Source of the DNA: Maniola hyperantus
Taxonomy: Eukaryota; Arthropoda; Insecta; Lepidoptera; Nymphalidae
DNA length: 64,000 nt
NCBI RefSeq assembly: GCF_902806685.2
Contig: NC_048555.1
Span: forward strand, 4,464,001 to 4,528,000
Reading direction: 5' to 3'
Part shown: one piece after another, positions 32,801 to 43,637 of the stretch
Layout: each line of letters begins with the position of its first letter
Position numbering within the stretch: position 1 is the first letter of the stretch
Notes under the pieces: generated by a model
Told to the model about the DNA's origin: nothing
Databases searched by the model: none
Seen by the model: only the letters and a program-made list of their open reading frames with translations
Translations under genes and position numbers: made by a program

Positions 32801-34559
32801 TGGCTCAGAAATAGGCAAATCATCATTCATTCATTCATCAGAATTCATTTTTCCTCATATAAAATCTGTTCGATTTTATTCAATGTATAAAAACTGATTG
32901 CTACTAAATTTTTTAAATTAACTTATAAATTTAAAACTGAACTGCAAAAGTAATGGTCGAGCTCGTAAAAGAAAGTCACGACCGATGCCCAAAGAGGCAC
33001 GAAAGATACCTATCCAAGAGATTTAATTTTCGAATCCTAATTATAGCCTCTGAAAGTACGCCATATTTAAGAACTGTATTGAAAAAAATATTTGCATGTA
33101 TTTGCTTAGTTGCATCTTGGTTGCTACTTGCTACACAATTGCATCTAGAAATAGCTGCAAAACTTGCTAGGATCTTGAATTATTTATCACTAGCTGATGC
33201 CCGCGACTTCGTACGCGTGGATTTAGGTTTTTAAAAATCCTGTGGGAACTCTTAAATTTTCCAGGATAAAAAGTAGCCTATGTCCTTCCCCGGGTTGCAA
33301 GCTACCTCTGTACCAAATTTCGTCAAAATCGGTTGAACGGTTAAGCCGTGAAAAGCTAGCAGACAGACACACTTTCGCATTTATAATATTAAGTATGGAT
33401 TGTATTTGTATTTTGTAGGTATTCCAAAACTGGCAACACGCACAAATGCAGCTGACGAAGCGGAGAGAGAACAAAGCCAAAGCCGACCTCGCCAACCGTC
33501 CAGAGAAGATTGCTCAAGCCTCTACTGAAATTATTGAGGTAGAGATATTATGAGTTAGAGAGATATATACACAAACACACTGCACAACGTCATACTAAAG
33601 GCGGAAATTAAAACTATGGGACGCGTCCGCAAGCCGCAACTGATACAGTCACAGAACTCACTTGAATAAATCATTTGACTTTGACTTCACAGACTGCAGT
33701 CATTTGGGACGTGGCTTCTATCTGCCGGATGTCCGAGCGCTCAAGGTTACATTCACGACTTACGCCCGACAGTTTGCACAGTTCGGTCCGCGACAGGCTC
33801 AGATAGCAATGGGGGTAGGAGGCGGGGAGACGCCCCGCGCTAACCAGGTGCGGGCGAGCGTGGTGGTGCGGGGCGTCCCCCCGCCTCGTACCCCGATTGC
33901 TCTCGACCTGTCGCGTACTATACCTATAAGTCGAGGCTATCAGCCGCGTACAGTGATTTGTTTCAGGCTTAACGCTGCAATTAGCATACGCAGCGGGCAT
34001 GCGTGCTTTTATGAGCACCAAGAAGCTCTTACCTTGATATAGGTATAAAATACTATGCTTCTATTTCAGTGGGAAGCAAAAGTAGAACGCGGCCAACAAG
34101 AGTTCGACTCGATCTCTCGAGTCATCAAGAAGGAGCTGGAGAGGTGGGAGGAAGTGAGGCTGAGCGAGTTGCGAGCCACCTTGCTGCGCTACCTCGAGGA
34201 GCATATGAAGCACCAAGCACAGGTATGTTACAACTTCATCAACCGATAGACGTCCACTGCTGGACATGGGTCTCTTGTAGGGACTTCTACACCCCACGGT
34301 CTTGCGCCATGTTCCTGATGATAAGTGTTCCTCTATGGCCGGTTAGCTTATGCGCCACCTGTCGGGATAAATTGGCAGTGTGGATCCCCATTATGTTTTT
34401 TTTTCTTAGAGTATATTTTTGCCATCTGAAGACAGACTATTGTTTGCTGAACTCTCATATATTTGTGCTTATTATCATATATCAACTAAAATCTTAAACT
34501 ATTCGTAGGCGATTCGATACTGGGACGCCTTCCTGCCGGAGCCTCGCGCGATCAAATGA
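26893..34559 (+). CDS. Snx1: Sorting nexin of the SNX1/SNX2 (retromer SNX-BAR) type
   Basis: Ten exons: 26893-26982, 27917-28030, 29552-29795, 30139-30324, 31146-31267, 31866-32072, 32576-32692, 33419-33538, 34070-34222 and 34509-34559. All phases fit and give 467 residues, close to the usual insect length. Residues 1-68 are an acidic low-complexity N terminus. The PX domain begins at about residue 70 (ITVTEPQKIGEGMSSYVAYR), with the phosphoinositide-binding RRFSDF and PPAPEKSIVG. The linker FVERRRAALERFLNRV follows, and from about residue 240 a BAR domain runs to the end, finishing YWDAFLPEPRAIK, as in human SNX2 (YWEAFLPEAKAIA). SNX1/2 proteins coat and bend endosomal membrane for retromer-linked recycling. 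The symbol is by family; SNX1 and SNX2 are not separated in insects. Exon 6 is partly duplicated in intron 6 (see 31955-32325). Confidence 0.93.
28368..28599 (-). repeat. GTCY-family element
   Basis: CCATATTAATATTATAAATG, GTCTGTCTCTCTGTCTG, ACTTTTTATCCCGGAAAATC, GTCCACGCGGACGAAGTCGC, GGGCATC. A short inverted repeat around GGACATTCACTTGGCAAGGC (AAGTGAATGTCC) is an insertion peculiar to this copy. Lies in sorting nexin intron 2. Confidence 0.85.
28886..29025 (+). repeat. SINE-C fragment
   Basis: TTCTGGCCTTGGCTATTTACC, GCGAAGCCGTCCATCAAGCG and CCCCTCCAGGTTAAC match the SINE-C body at 14373. Lies in sorting nexin intron 2. Confidence 0.6.
29207..29363. repeat. Palindromic MITE related to family F
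   Basis: The ends pair: GGCAAGAAATATTGTACATT versus the inverse of ATGTACAATATTTCCTGCTG. Inside are GACCTTTAGAATGAG and CGCTCTACGAAAT, as in family F, but the outer 15 bases differ, so this is a sub-family. Confidence 0.65.
30808..31103 (-). repeat. SINE-B, near complete
   Basis: Reverse copy with all blocks: GGGTCTCCTCTCAGAAT, GAGAACTCTCAGG, GGTTTCCTCACAATG and the tRNA-like head (minus strand AGCCTAGTGGTTAGGACGTC, CGGGTGTTCGATCC). It ends 43 bp before sorting nexin exon 5. Confidence 0.85.
31310..31421. repeat. CA-rich degenerate microsatellite
   Basis: CACACACAAACACACACCCA-type sequence with CTCACACGC interruptions. Lies in sorting nexin intron 5. Confidence 0.85.
31955..32325 (+). repeat. 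164-bp tandem duplication of the 3' part of sorting nexin exon 6 and its donor
   Basis: Unit 1 (31955-32118) holds the last 118 bases of exon 6 plus 46 bases of intron. Unit 2 (32119-32282) repeats it with about a dozen changes and keeps the donor AAG/GTAATACTG. Unit 3 is a partial copy from 32283. The word GAGCTGGC or GAGCTAGC recurs with a period of exactly 164. Unit 2 lacks a good acceptor, and its best candidate would be out of phase, so it is probably not spliced in. Confidence 0.85.
33190..33400 (+). repeat. GTCY-family element
   Basis: CTAGCTGATGCCCGCGACTT to CAGACAGACACACTTTCGCA and ATTAAGTATGGA. It ends 18 bp before sorting nexin exon 8, very close to the branch and acceptor region. 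Confidence 0.85.
33783..33935. repeat. MITE family E, full palindrome
   Basis: GGTCCGCGACAGGCTCAGAT at the left and CTCGACCTGTCGCGTACTAT at the right. Inner arms are GACGCCCCGCGCTAACC and GGTGCGGGGCGTCCCC. Non-coding. Lies in sorting nexin intron 8. Confidence 0.85.
34233..34312 (+). repeat. RTE-like LINE fragment
   Basis: CATCAACCGATAGACGTCCA, GGTCTCTTGTAGGGACTTCT and CACGGTCTTGCGCC match the left part of the 16745 copy. Lies in sorting nexin intron 9. Confidence 0.6.
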
Positions 34560-35796
34560 GTGCGGCGCCCACGCCTACCGCGGGCCTGCCTCTAAACACT
34601 ACTACGCCAAAACACACCTAGCACCTACTGTTACGCGTCATTTTACCCTGCACCCTTCAAGGCAGATTGAAGTATTAATCTTGAGCACAATGTAGAAAGA
34701 AAAAAATCGAAACGGACGAACAAAATTATAAACGGATTTTTTTTTTGATGTCTTGAAAGCTTTGACGATTTTACATACAATATTATTATGCTGAAGTTAT
34801 GTCAAAACACTGACCTCTAATAATACACGCTGGATTTGCGATTGCCGACCAATTTTGATTTTCGCCATTTTCGTGCTGACAGCAGCAGTAAGCGTCATGT
34901 GAGCGTACTCGGAACTAAATGTTAATGATGAGACATCTGTCAACATAGTGCCCACATGAAAATTATTTGACACAACGAGTTGTGTCGTTTTTAATTCCCG
35001 GTAGTCGGTACGCTTGGTGAACTCGAATCGGCACAAAAAATAACTGCAATTTTGTATGGTACATATCTCCAGCGTATATGTCTATTTCAGTGGTTTTAAT
35101 ACTAACTATACCACTGCTAGTCACAGTACAATTGACCTTAATCTCCTTGTTTTAAAGTCGTACATCCATACTACCGATTTTGATAGTACTACGCTTTTGA
35201 TACTTTTGGAGGCCAAAGTGAAACCTTAATCTGCCTTGAATGGGTATAATCACGACGCTAGTAAATGGATTGACGCATTCATTTGTTGCTGTCGTAATCT
35301 AGATACGTTAAGATTTATTGGTAGCGCATAATATTAGGCGGGTCTCATCGCAATACATTGCATTTTGCAATATTAACTTGTATTTTTTACCGACTTTAAG
35401 AATAGTTGCTCAATTCGATTTTATGTAAGCGATTTTCTGGCTTCGGGCTTGACCGATTTGAATGCGGTTTTTATCGTTTGCAATATAATAATATTATGTT
35501 TTAATATCTTGTATATGTCTGGGGATGAGCATAACTGTGTTCACAGACAATATATTATAACTATATATTAAAAGTAATGCTGTCATACTTTACAAAAATG
35601 CTAAATTTTCTGCCACTTGATGGCCTTTGCTCAAAATCTGCTGAAAATACGGGCTTAAGGAGGTTATCCTTTAGATAAGACTCCTGATCTTTAATGTATT
35701 ATATTGTAAATTCTGCTACATTTCGTCCGGGACACTTCAAAACCTCATCATCAAGTCATTCCAGAGTTGAATATTCATTCATTCATTTATTGAGCT
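34560..35796 (+). other. Probable 3' UTR of the sorting nexin gene and flank
   Basis: No open frame of interest. No clean AATAAA close to the stop was found, so the transcript end is uncertain. No repeat family from this window was recognised here. Confidence 0.35.
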
Positions 35797-36007
35797 ACTA
35801 GCTGATGCCCGCGACTTCGTCGGGTGGATTTAGATTTTTAAAAATCCCGTGGGAACTCTTTTATTTTCCGGGATAACAAGTAGCCTATGTCACACTCCAG
35901 GTATTAAACTTTACCCATGCAGAAAAATCATGTCGAACCGTTGGGACGCGATTGAAGGACAAACCAACAAGCAAACACACTTTCGCATTTATAATAGGGG
36001 TAGTGAT
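35797..36007 (+). repeat. GTCY-family element, ACCAACAAGC subtype
   Basis: CTAGCTGATGCCCGCGACTT, GACGCGATTGAAGGACAAAC, then TTTCGCATTTATAATAGGGG and TAGTGAT. Confidence 0.85.
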
Positions 36008-36285
36008 TGCGATGTGGCCCGTATGTATGCTAGCCATTAAGATAAGATAATTATTAATATATTATTATTTTTGCTAAAAGATTTAGTTTGTCACCTTCAA
36101 CTATGTATGTATTTGGGACTTTGTATGCATTTGTATTCGAAAATGATCTCTAAGGATAATTTGTAAATAAGAGATGATAATAATGTAGTGTCAGAACTCA
36201 TGTGAAAATCCAGAAAAAATATCACAAGAAAGATGCACACAAACTTAAATTATTTGAATATTAAACTATTATATATAATATCTCT

Positions 36286-36413
36286 CACCTGGCTTTACTC
36301 ACGTGTTCAGTCGACGTTAGACTCCCTTTAAAAAGGACCCCAGATGGGTTCGAAACTAGTCGGGCTAACGTCGACTAAACATGTGAGTGAAGCCGGGTGA
36401 GAGACATTATATA
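36286..36413. repeat. Long imperfect hairpin with a box B-like loop
   Basis: Left arm CTCTCACCTGGCTTTACTCA plus CGTGTTCAGTCGACGTTAG pairs with right arm CTAACGTCGACTAAACATGT plus GAGTGAAGCCGGGTGAGAG. The loop holds CCTTTAAAAAGGACC and GGGTTCGAAACTAGTCGG, which resembles a tRNA box B. It lies about 200 bp outside the LTR element. A MITE or SINE-derived hairpin is likely. Confidence 0.6.
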
Positions 36414-36613
36414 ATATAATGGAAATCACTCACGATAGTTTAAAGTTTTAAACGCTAAAATATTAAACTAGTTATGTATATATATACATAAAGGTATTCC
36501 AAACCTGTTAATTTTTTTGATCTAGATATAAACTGCATTCCAGGATTACTATAAAATAATTTAATGGGCAATTGTTTTCCATTGTTACCTTTAAGAAAAT
36601 CGTCTATTTCATA

Positions 36614-36617
36614 CATG
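36614..36617. other. Target site duplication, left (CATG)
   Basis: CATG directly precedes the 5' LTR and is matched by CATG directly after the 3' LTR at 44055-44058. Confidence 0.85.
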
Positions 36618-36787
36618 TGTTAGCCTTTTATTTCATAAATTAATATTTGAGGCTATTTGACTAAAATAAAGAAAATACAAAGTCTTCATTTGACTTAAAT
36701 TTAAATATAAAAAAAATATATAAGTCTTGATTTGAATAAATTCAGTATAAACATTTTTACAAGTCATGATACTAAAATCATAACGTC

Positions 36788-36837
36788 TATAAATAAGATC
36801 TTTTGGCGGGATTAACGCCCAGTCTTGCGCTGTCAGT
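36788..36837 (+). promoter_or_regulatory. LTR promoter: TATA box and initiator-like word
   Basis: TATAAATA at 36788-36795, then TCAGT at 36833-36837 (the arthropod initiator consensus). Spacing of about 45 bp is longer than usual, so the start may fall elsewhere. A GGCGGGATTAACGCC hairpin sits between. Repeated exactly in the 3' LTR at 43808-43857. Confidence 0.55.
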
Positions 36838-36887
36838 ATTGACGCATTTTTAATATCGGTCCACGACCGTAAATTTACGAATTACCT

Positions 36888-36893
36888 AATAAA
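36888..36893 (+). terminator. LTR polyadenylation signal AATAAA
   Basis: AATAAA lies about 50 bp after the TCAGT word, placing R between them. Further AATAAA words follow in U5. Confidence 0.55.
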
Positions 36894-37034
36894 GTGAATA
36901 ATCAATAATTGCTAAACAAGTAAACGAAATAAAGTCACGGTAAATAACTAATAGTGCTCGAGAGAAATAAAAGTTTTACTAAACGGGCTATGTATGTCTA
37001 TCATTTCATCGAGCAACCCGGCTACGATTTAACA

Positions 37035-39050
37035 GTTCAGAAGTGTTGGATAAACCACGTCTTTGGCCAAAATTAAGGTACGTGTGAAATTTAGTTTTAA
37101 TTAGTTACAATTTTTTTATAAATATTAAATATCAGGTTTTTATCACCATATTAAAATATTAGTTAACCTTTTGACATCATGGTAAATATTATTGGATGCA
37201 ACTTGCCCACAAAATAGCATCCATTTTCGTAGAAAACTATTTATGATTAAATGCAAGTATTTAAGTGTACCTACGGACGATGTAAGGGACAATGACAGAA
37301 TTTTTATAGAACTGTAACCCATTTTTTTTTTAATGTGAGAGTCGTTTGCACGTTTGTTTTATGCAGCATTTTGTTGCTGTTTCACCACTGATAACTAAAC
37401 ATAGGACTTAGCACCTCTAGAACTTGCGGTTTTTCATTAAATCCAAGACTAAGTCACATTATGATTCTAGGTTAGATGCAATTTACCTATAATTTGTGAA
37501 AGTAAAAAAAAAAAAAAAAAAAAAAAATCCGCAAGTTTAAAATCACAATTTTTAATTTTTAAAGTGGTTAATTAATACTAGGATAATAATCATTAATTTA
37601 AATTGTGTGTAAATTAGTGAGTCAGGATCTGTCATTCTCCTTTAATTAGTATGAAAACTGTTACGTGTAGGTAGTTAAGAAAAAATAATAAGAAGTCGAA
37701 ATATTATGATATAATGATTATTGCAAAGTATAGAGGCCTTATTTGATTAAATCGTGGATTAAATTGAAATATTTATGGTTCGAATGTGGGTCCATGCCGG
37801 AGCACATGTCAATGTGGGTGCACAATATAAAGATATTAGAGAATAGAAAGGTTTGCAAAGGCAAACAATAACTTTTTATTAATACCGGTACCCTCTAAGT
37901 ATATGCAACAATTTTTAGACAAGTGCCAACCTTGAATTGATGTTCTGTTGTTAAATATTTTGGATGTATTAACGCAGAGTACCTGCGTGTACTTTAGAAA
38001 TAGAAGTAATTTAAACTTGGATTGATTGATACAACTCCATGATCATGGACTTTTTTTTTAAATAAGGCTTAAACTCCACTTAAGTACATTCTTTACTGAT
38101 ACCTCATAGATTTATTAGATAATTATGTTGTAATAGTCTAGTAAATAATCGTGTGCTAATAGATCCATGGTGCTAACCTTATAACATGGCGAGCAAAATT
38201 GAAAATAGCTTTGCAAGATCCCTTTTATATCAATTTCAAATTCCATAAGTATTAAATTGTTGATAAGAAATGTTAAATTATTAGCATTGTTTGCCAGGAT
38301 ATAAAAAAAGTATTGTTTTATTTTAATATGTTAATTTGTTTTTATGTCTCTTTTCATAAAATGCTGAGCTATACGGTCCGTACGACGAGTGATGATGGCT
38401 GGATATTCATGACGCTGATGCGAACTTGGGTATTTGAATTCGTCACGAGATAGATACACTACAGAATTCGATTTATTCGTTAAAAAAAAACCAAATATTT
38501 CCTATTAATTTTAACCCATTTGGGTACCCACATCATACTAAAATATCTCACTTCATTGTGATCTTTAAAAATATCTAACATAAAAACATTATTTACTACT
38601 AGACACTATAAGTGAGTGGGAAAAAAAAATTCAGACGTAAATTAAAAAAAAAAAATAACGCCTTCCTTTTGGGTCTATAGCTCAAAGAAGTAAATAAAAC
38701 CATCAAGTTTATCCACTTCATCCAGTAAATCACTAAACTCTAATTTTTATTACGAAATCTTACTCTTTGGCACTGCAAATATACATACACAAGAAAAGAT
38801 AGTTTCAAAAAAAAATAAAAAAAATGGGGGGCACCTAAGGAAACGGCTCCAAATGGGAACAGCGGGTGTAAATGGGTTAAATTGTTTCGACCGAAAATGG
38901 TACTCGCATATTTATATAGAAAGTAACAATATCCAAAAACTAAAATTGATTTTTTTTTGAATATAGGATACTGAAATCTGTTTTTTCCTTGGCCAGCATG
39001 ATTTAGTTATTTTTCGGTTTTATCACTAGTTAGTACTGTAGTAAAGATAA
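37035..39050. other. Interior of the LTR element, non-coding
   Basis: AT-rich with a poly(A) run at about 37507-37527. The segment just inside the LTR (37035-37060) should hold the primer-binding site but shows no obvious tRNA complement. No open frame. Confidence 0.5.
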
Positions 39051-39800
39051 ATTCAAAGTCAAAGTTAAACGATTTATCCAAAATAGGTAATTAATAACTC
39101 TTTTTGATGGTCAGATGTTGGATTTCTAAGATATAGTGGTGATAGTTATTGCGCAGACTTAAAACTAAAGCTACGAGGGTTCCAAACGCGCCCAGGTCTG
39201 AGAAGAGCCCACAACAAACTCAGCCGGGTATTCTTTTTATTATCACCACTATACAAATCCGTTAAGCAACTCATTACCAAGCTTGCTTATTTAAATAACC
39301 CCGTACATTGTAATAGGATTTTTCAATTAGTTTACGTTTTATGAAAACTTTGAACTTGTTCAGAGACATCTCCAATATGTCTTCTGGAAGCTTATTATAA
39401 AAACTTATAGATTTTCCAATAAATGAATTGCAAACTTTACTTAGCCTGGAGGTGGGCATTACAAGTTTATTATTATTTCTAGTATTTACATTATGACAGT
39501 CACTTTTTTTTCTTGAACTTATTTATGTTATTATGGACGTACAATAAATTCTCAAAAATATATTGATTATGCACAGTCATAATTTTAACTTCTCTAAATT
39601 TAGTTCTCAGTGACTCTCGTGGTCCCATACTATATATGGCTCGAACAGCCCTTTTCTGCAGCACAAAAATAGAATTTATATCAGCAGCACTACCCCATAA
39701 TAATATACCATATGACATAATGCTGTGAAAGTAACTAAAATGTACTAGTCTCGCCGTTTCTATGTCTGTCAACTGGCGAATCTTTTTACCGCATATGCGG
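39050..39800 (-). pseudogene. Decayed LINE reverse transcriptase C terminus inside the LTR element
   Basis: Two minus-strand frames, 39772-39500 and 39459-39274, lie in different phases. They read HSIMSYGILLWGSAADINSI, LQKRAVRAIYSMGPRESLR, then SFIGKSISFYNKLPEDIL and KVFIKRKLIEKSYY, the final part of a CR1/jockey-type ORF2. A frame break separates them. The 3' flank (CAAAGTCAAAGTTAAACGAT, inverse) looks like a LINE tail. It is broken, yet it sits between identical LTRs. Confidence 0.75.
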
Positions 39801-42007
39801 CAGAACTAAGTCTGTTCGATAAGTTCGATAAGATAGGTAACATTGATATAGTAGCGGGAATGGTAGGATGTCGTATACAAATGGTATATTTTGTGAAATT
39901 GGGTGCTCCTAGAAGTTACTAAACCATTTGCAAAATAAAATAATAATAAAAATAAATAAAATAAAAATAATAATAAAAAAATCTAATGATTTGAATTTTT
40001 TTAAATGCATAAATGAACAACGCTTTTATTTCATTCTTAAATATTTAGTTTTTAAAGGCTTCTTAGTATTTCCATTGCGGTGTGAACTCACAATGTCACA
40101 CGCTTACAAGTACCTACGTAATTAGTTTTGTTCACTATTATTTTTAGTTTTTTGTACATAAAAAGGCAGAAGCGATTTTTTTTAACATTACTTAATCAGT
40201 GGCTCCAATCATTTTTGTTGTCAGACTCTCTTTTGCCAATATAATTTAATACTCGTACGTGTTAAGACACCATAATCTATTCTCTTTTAAATATAAAGAA
40301 CAAACTGACTGACATAGTATACATCCCCATACCTAATGTAGACTCGTCCTAGGAAAGAAACCTTACGTACCTACCTAACGTAAGTAACTAAGTAATGATA
40401 ATATGAGTTAATATTATAGGTATTATATTTATACTTCTATTTTCATAGGTAAACAATTTGATTAATTTAATTTTAGGCAAGATTTTGGACATAATCTGTT
40501 CAAAAAAAAACGATAGGACCGGTTTCCTGATTCTATGCATGTATTCATTCTATGTATCATAAGAGCAAAATACTTCAAACTCATGCTTTTTAGTTCAGTA
40601 CAATAAGATAATAAAGCTTAATTTTTTGTCCTTGCAAACAAGATTTGAGAGATCTTAAATTGTATATTCGGTCAGCTTCAGAAATATGGTTGAAATAAAC
40701 TACATAATTCGTTTCTGAGAAAAATGAAAAGAAAACCAATAGTTAATGTTGGCCTTAAAGTGGAAGGAGTTGGTCCATTCAGAAGAACAAGACGTGCAAG
40801 ATGAATTAATTATATTGATAGTACACCGCGGAATAGCATCGAAATGATGCCTCGAATGATCAACTTCGTCATCTTGTACTTATTTAGAGTACGCTTTTTA
40901 GAATGTATTTTTGTAATATTTCTTAGTCTCTCAACTGTTCGGATAACTTTGCCTATGGACATAGAAGGGGTACTATACATATCCATCGCTTGAGTCGTGA
41001 GCTTATAGTCTTGAGTTCATACAAATTTTACTAACATTCAGGTTTTCCCAAATAAGATTTTTTTTTAAAGCCTAAAACGGAACGTGAGAATTGCAAATCG
41101 ACGTTTGAAATTATGCCTATTTTTAGCAATAGAAAACACTTTTTTTTTCACAAACTAAGAACATTTGAAATGATTATAAAGTAAAATAAGACATGAAGTT
41201 AGTAATTTTACATTTTTTTGTTTTTTTTAATAATTTTTTTTACGTACGAAGTTACCTCAAAATTTGCCCTAAAAATACAAACTTTTCAAGGTCAATAACT
41301 TTTGAAATAATTTCAAAATTCGATCTATAATGAACATTTTAAAACTAGGTCTAGTTGGTCTTGAAAAAAACCACTTGCCAACGAACAGCAGTTCATTTAA
41401 ATTTTTGTTTAAAAAAAAAAAAAATTAAAATGCCTGGGGTTGGCTTTAACTTATACAAGTACATACACAGTACATAGCTTAGGTTTTCTATGCCGACAAT
41501 ATTTTCTTGTTTTTCACAGGGTATGTGAGATAAAACCTTTCTGAATTGGACTCTATGTGTTGCAATATATTGTTAAGTAGTTTAATTAACATCAACAAAA
41601 TAAATGTATTGATTTGAAAACATATCCTAATTAGAGACAAAATGATAATTATTCAGGTGTTAAAATTGCTCTATGGGTGGAAATTAATGGTAAATTTTCT
41701 CATTTTTGAGTAGGTACCAACCTAAATCTGTGAAAGGTTATATATTTCGTTTCTCATGGGTAATAAGCTGTCTTCGTCTTTTTATGGTTCTTTTTTTTCC
41801 CTATACTGTAGCATTGGCAATGGTTATGTTTCACTTTGCCACTGCTTTAAAAGACAAACAAAATATTTTTTCGGTTATTTAACAAAGGAAAATAATGTTA
41901 AAAAAAAGAGATTAGTTATTATGAATTGGAAATAAAGATTTATGACAATTTTATGACCAGGGGTTTGCAAGGAATTACGCTAAATAAAAAAATAAAATCC
42001 TAGTTTT
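39801..42007. other. Interior of the LTR element, non-coding
   Basis: AT-rich with short homopolymer runs. A minus/plus scan shows no gene. A brief basic frame near 40725-40810 (VGLKVEGVGPFRRTRRAR) ends at a stop and has no recognisable family. Confidence 0.45.
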
Positions 42008-42867
42008 AAGTTTTGTGATCTGTTGTTCATTTAAAAAGGCTATATCATGCTAATTGAGTCTTGAGCGATTGATCTTAGGAGTAATGACCTTAAAGTTTTG
42101 TGGTCTTTTATTCAGGCCATATCATGCCGATCGAGTGTTGAGCAACTGATCTTAGGAGTAAGATTAGATTTAAGTTTTGTGGTCTTTTGTTCAGGCCATA
42201 TCAATGCTGATTGAGTGTTGAGCAACTGATCTTAGGAGTAAGATTAGATTTAAGTTTTGTGGTCTTTTGTTCAGGCCATATCAATGCTGATTGAGTGTTG
42301 AGCAACTGATCTTAGGAGTAATTATTAGTTTTAAGTTTTGTGGTCTTTTGTTCATTGAACAGGCCATATTATGCCAATTGAGGATTGAGCAACCTGATCT
42401 TAGGCGTAATGATTAGTTTTAAGTTTTGTGGTCTTTTGATCTTAGGAGTAAGATTAGTTTTAAGTTTTGTGGTCTTCTTGCTCTCCGAAAACGGCGATAT
42501 TGTGCCTAGAACAACTGATCTTAGGAGTAAGATTAGTTTTAAGTTTTGTGGTCCTTTGCTCACGCCAAAAGGCGATATTGTGCCAAATTGAACATCTGAT
42601 CTTAGGAGTAAGTTTTGTGGTCCTTTGCTCACGCCAAAAGGCGATATTGTGCGAAATTGAACATCCGATCTTAGGAGTAAGTTTTGTGGTCTTTTGCTCA
42701 CCGAAAAAGGCGATATTGTGCCAAAATTGAATAACTGATCTTAATAGTAATTATTAGTTTAAGTTTTGTTGTATTTTGCTCACCTAAAAAGGCGATATGG
42801 TGCTAAAATTTAATATTGAACAACTGATCTTAAGAGTTTTAAGTTTTGTAATCTTTTGCTTACAAAC
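42008..42867 (+). repeat. Tandem array inside the LTR element, about 11 units of 41-88 bp
   Basis: Each unit starts AAGTTTTGTGGTCTTTTG and ends near CAACTGATCTTAGGAGTAA. Left units carry CAGGCCATATCAATGC; right units carry AAAAGGCGATATTGTGC at the same place, so two sub-types exist. Neighbours 42171/42252 (81 bp) and 42541/42610 (69 bp) are nearly identical, which shows recent local duplication. Open frames through it are artefacts of the repeat. Confidence 0.9.
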
Positions 42868-43637
42868 AAAAATCGAGATATTATGTATATGATATTTGTG
42901 AAATAAGGTCTTAAGACTAAAAATCAAAGAAAATGAACAATTTTTATATCAAAAACGAACACATTAATTTTTCTTACTCATATTATGTTTGTGAAAATAT
43001 AAATGTCAATGTTTAATGTGATTGCATTGATAGTGCAGCTGTAATATAATTTGTTAAAATGTAAATTGACTTCTGGTTTATATACTAGATGTAGATACAA
43101 TTTAATTTATTGATTGTGAGTTTAAAATAATTTAGAAGGAGTTAGGCTACAAACATGAAAATTGTAATAGATATTTATTGTAACCTCTGAATTATTTTAA
43201 GTTTATTTTAAATTTATGAATTATGACTTTAAAATATGACCAGTTAGTTATTGAAAATTTAGTCACAGTAAATCAACTAAATAATTATAATATTTGTTGA
43301 AAAAAAATTACAACGTCGTAACTTAAAATCACCTCAAAATTAAATACTTATCACTTTTAAATTTTTTAAAAACAACAAACTAAACTAAACTTATAAAATA
43401 AATTAAAATCTTAATTAAAACAGACTCTAACCAAACTTAAATTTTAAATTAGCAATTGGAGGACCAATTAATATATTCAGATGGCCGAAACGAATCTCGC
43501 ATAAAAAAAATACAATAAAAACAATAAGTGATTTTTTTTTCATATGCAGAGTTTCTTGCCGGTTCTTCTCTGTAGAATGTAGGTTCCGAACCGGTGGTAG
43601 TTTCACGCGTGGACTCGTGTAAACAGGAAGGCCGATC
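42868..43637. other. Right interior of the LTR element
   Basis: Very AT-rich to about 43540. Then TTTCTTGCCGGTTCTTCTC and GTTCCGAACCGGTGGTAG follow, a word pair common in lepidopteran retroelement 3' regions. The last 20 bases before the LTR hold only a weak purine tract. Confidence 0.45.

Larger units (their letters stand above)
36618..37034 (+). repeat. 5' LTR, 417 bp
   Basis: Starts TGTTAGCC and ends TTTAACA, so it has the canonical TG...CA ends. It is identical line by line to 43638-44054 at a constant offset of 7020. It contains a TATA box (36788-36795), a TCAGT initiator-like word (36833-36837) and AATAAA (36888-36893), so U3, R and U5 can be drawn. Confidence 0.92.

Noticed and set aside
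26893..34559. Two separate genes (PX protein and BAR protein)
   Set aside because: All ten exons join in phase and match SNX1/2 from end to end.
42369..42730. Protein-coding genes on both strands (110, 87 and 68 codons)
   Set aside because: They are read-through of the tandem array, not conserved proteins.
42008..42867. CRISPR-like array
   Set aside because: The repeats are imperfect, 41-88 bp with no unique spacers, in an insect genome inside a retroelement.
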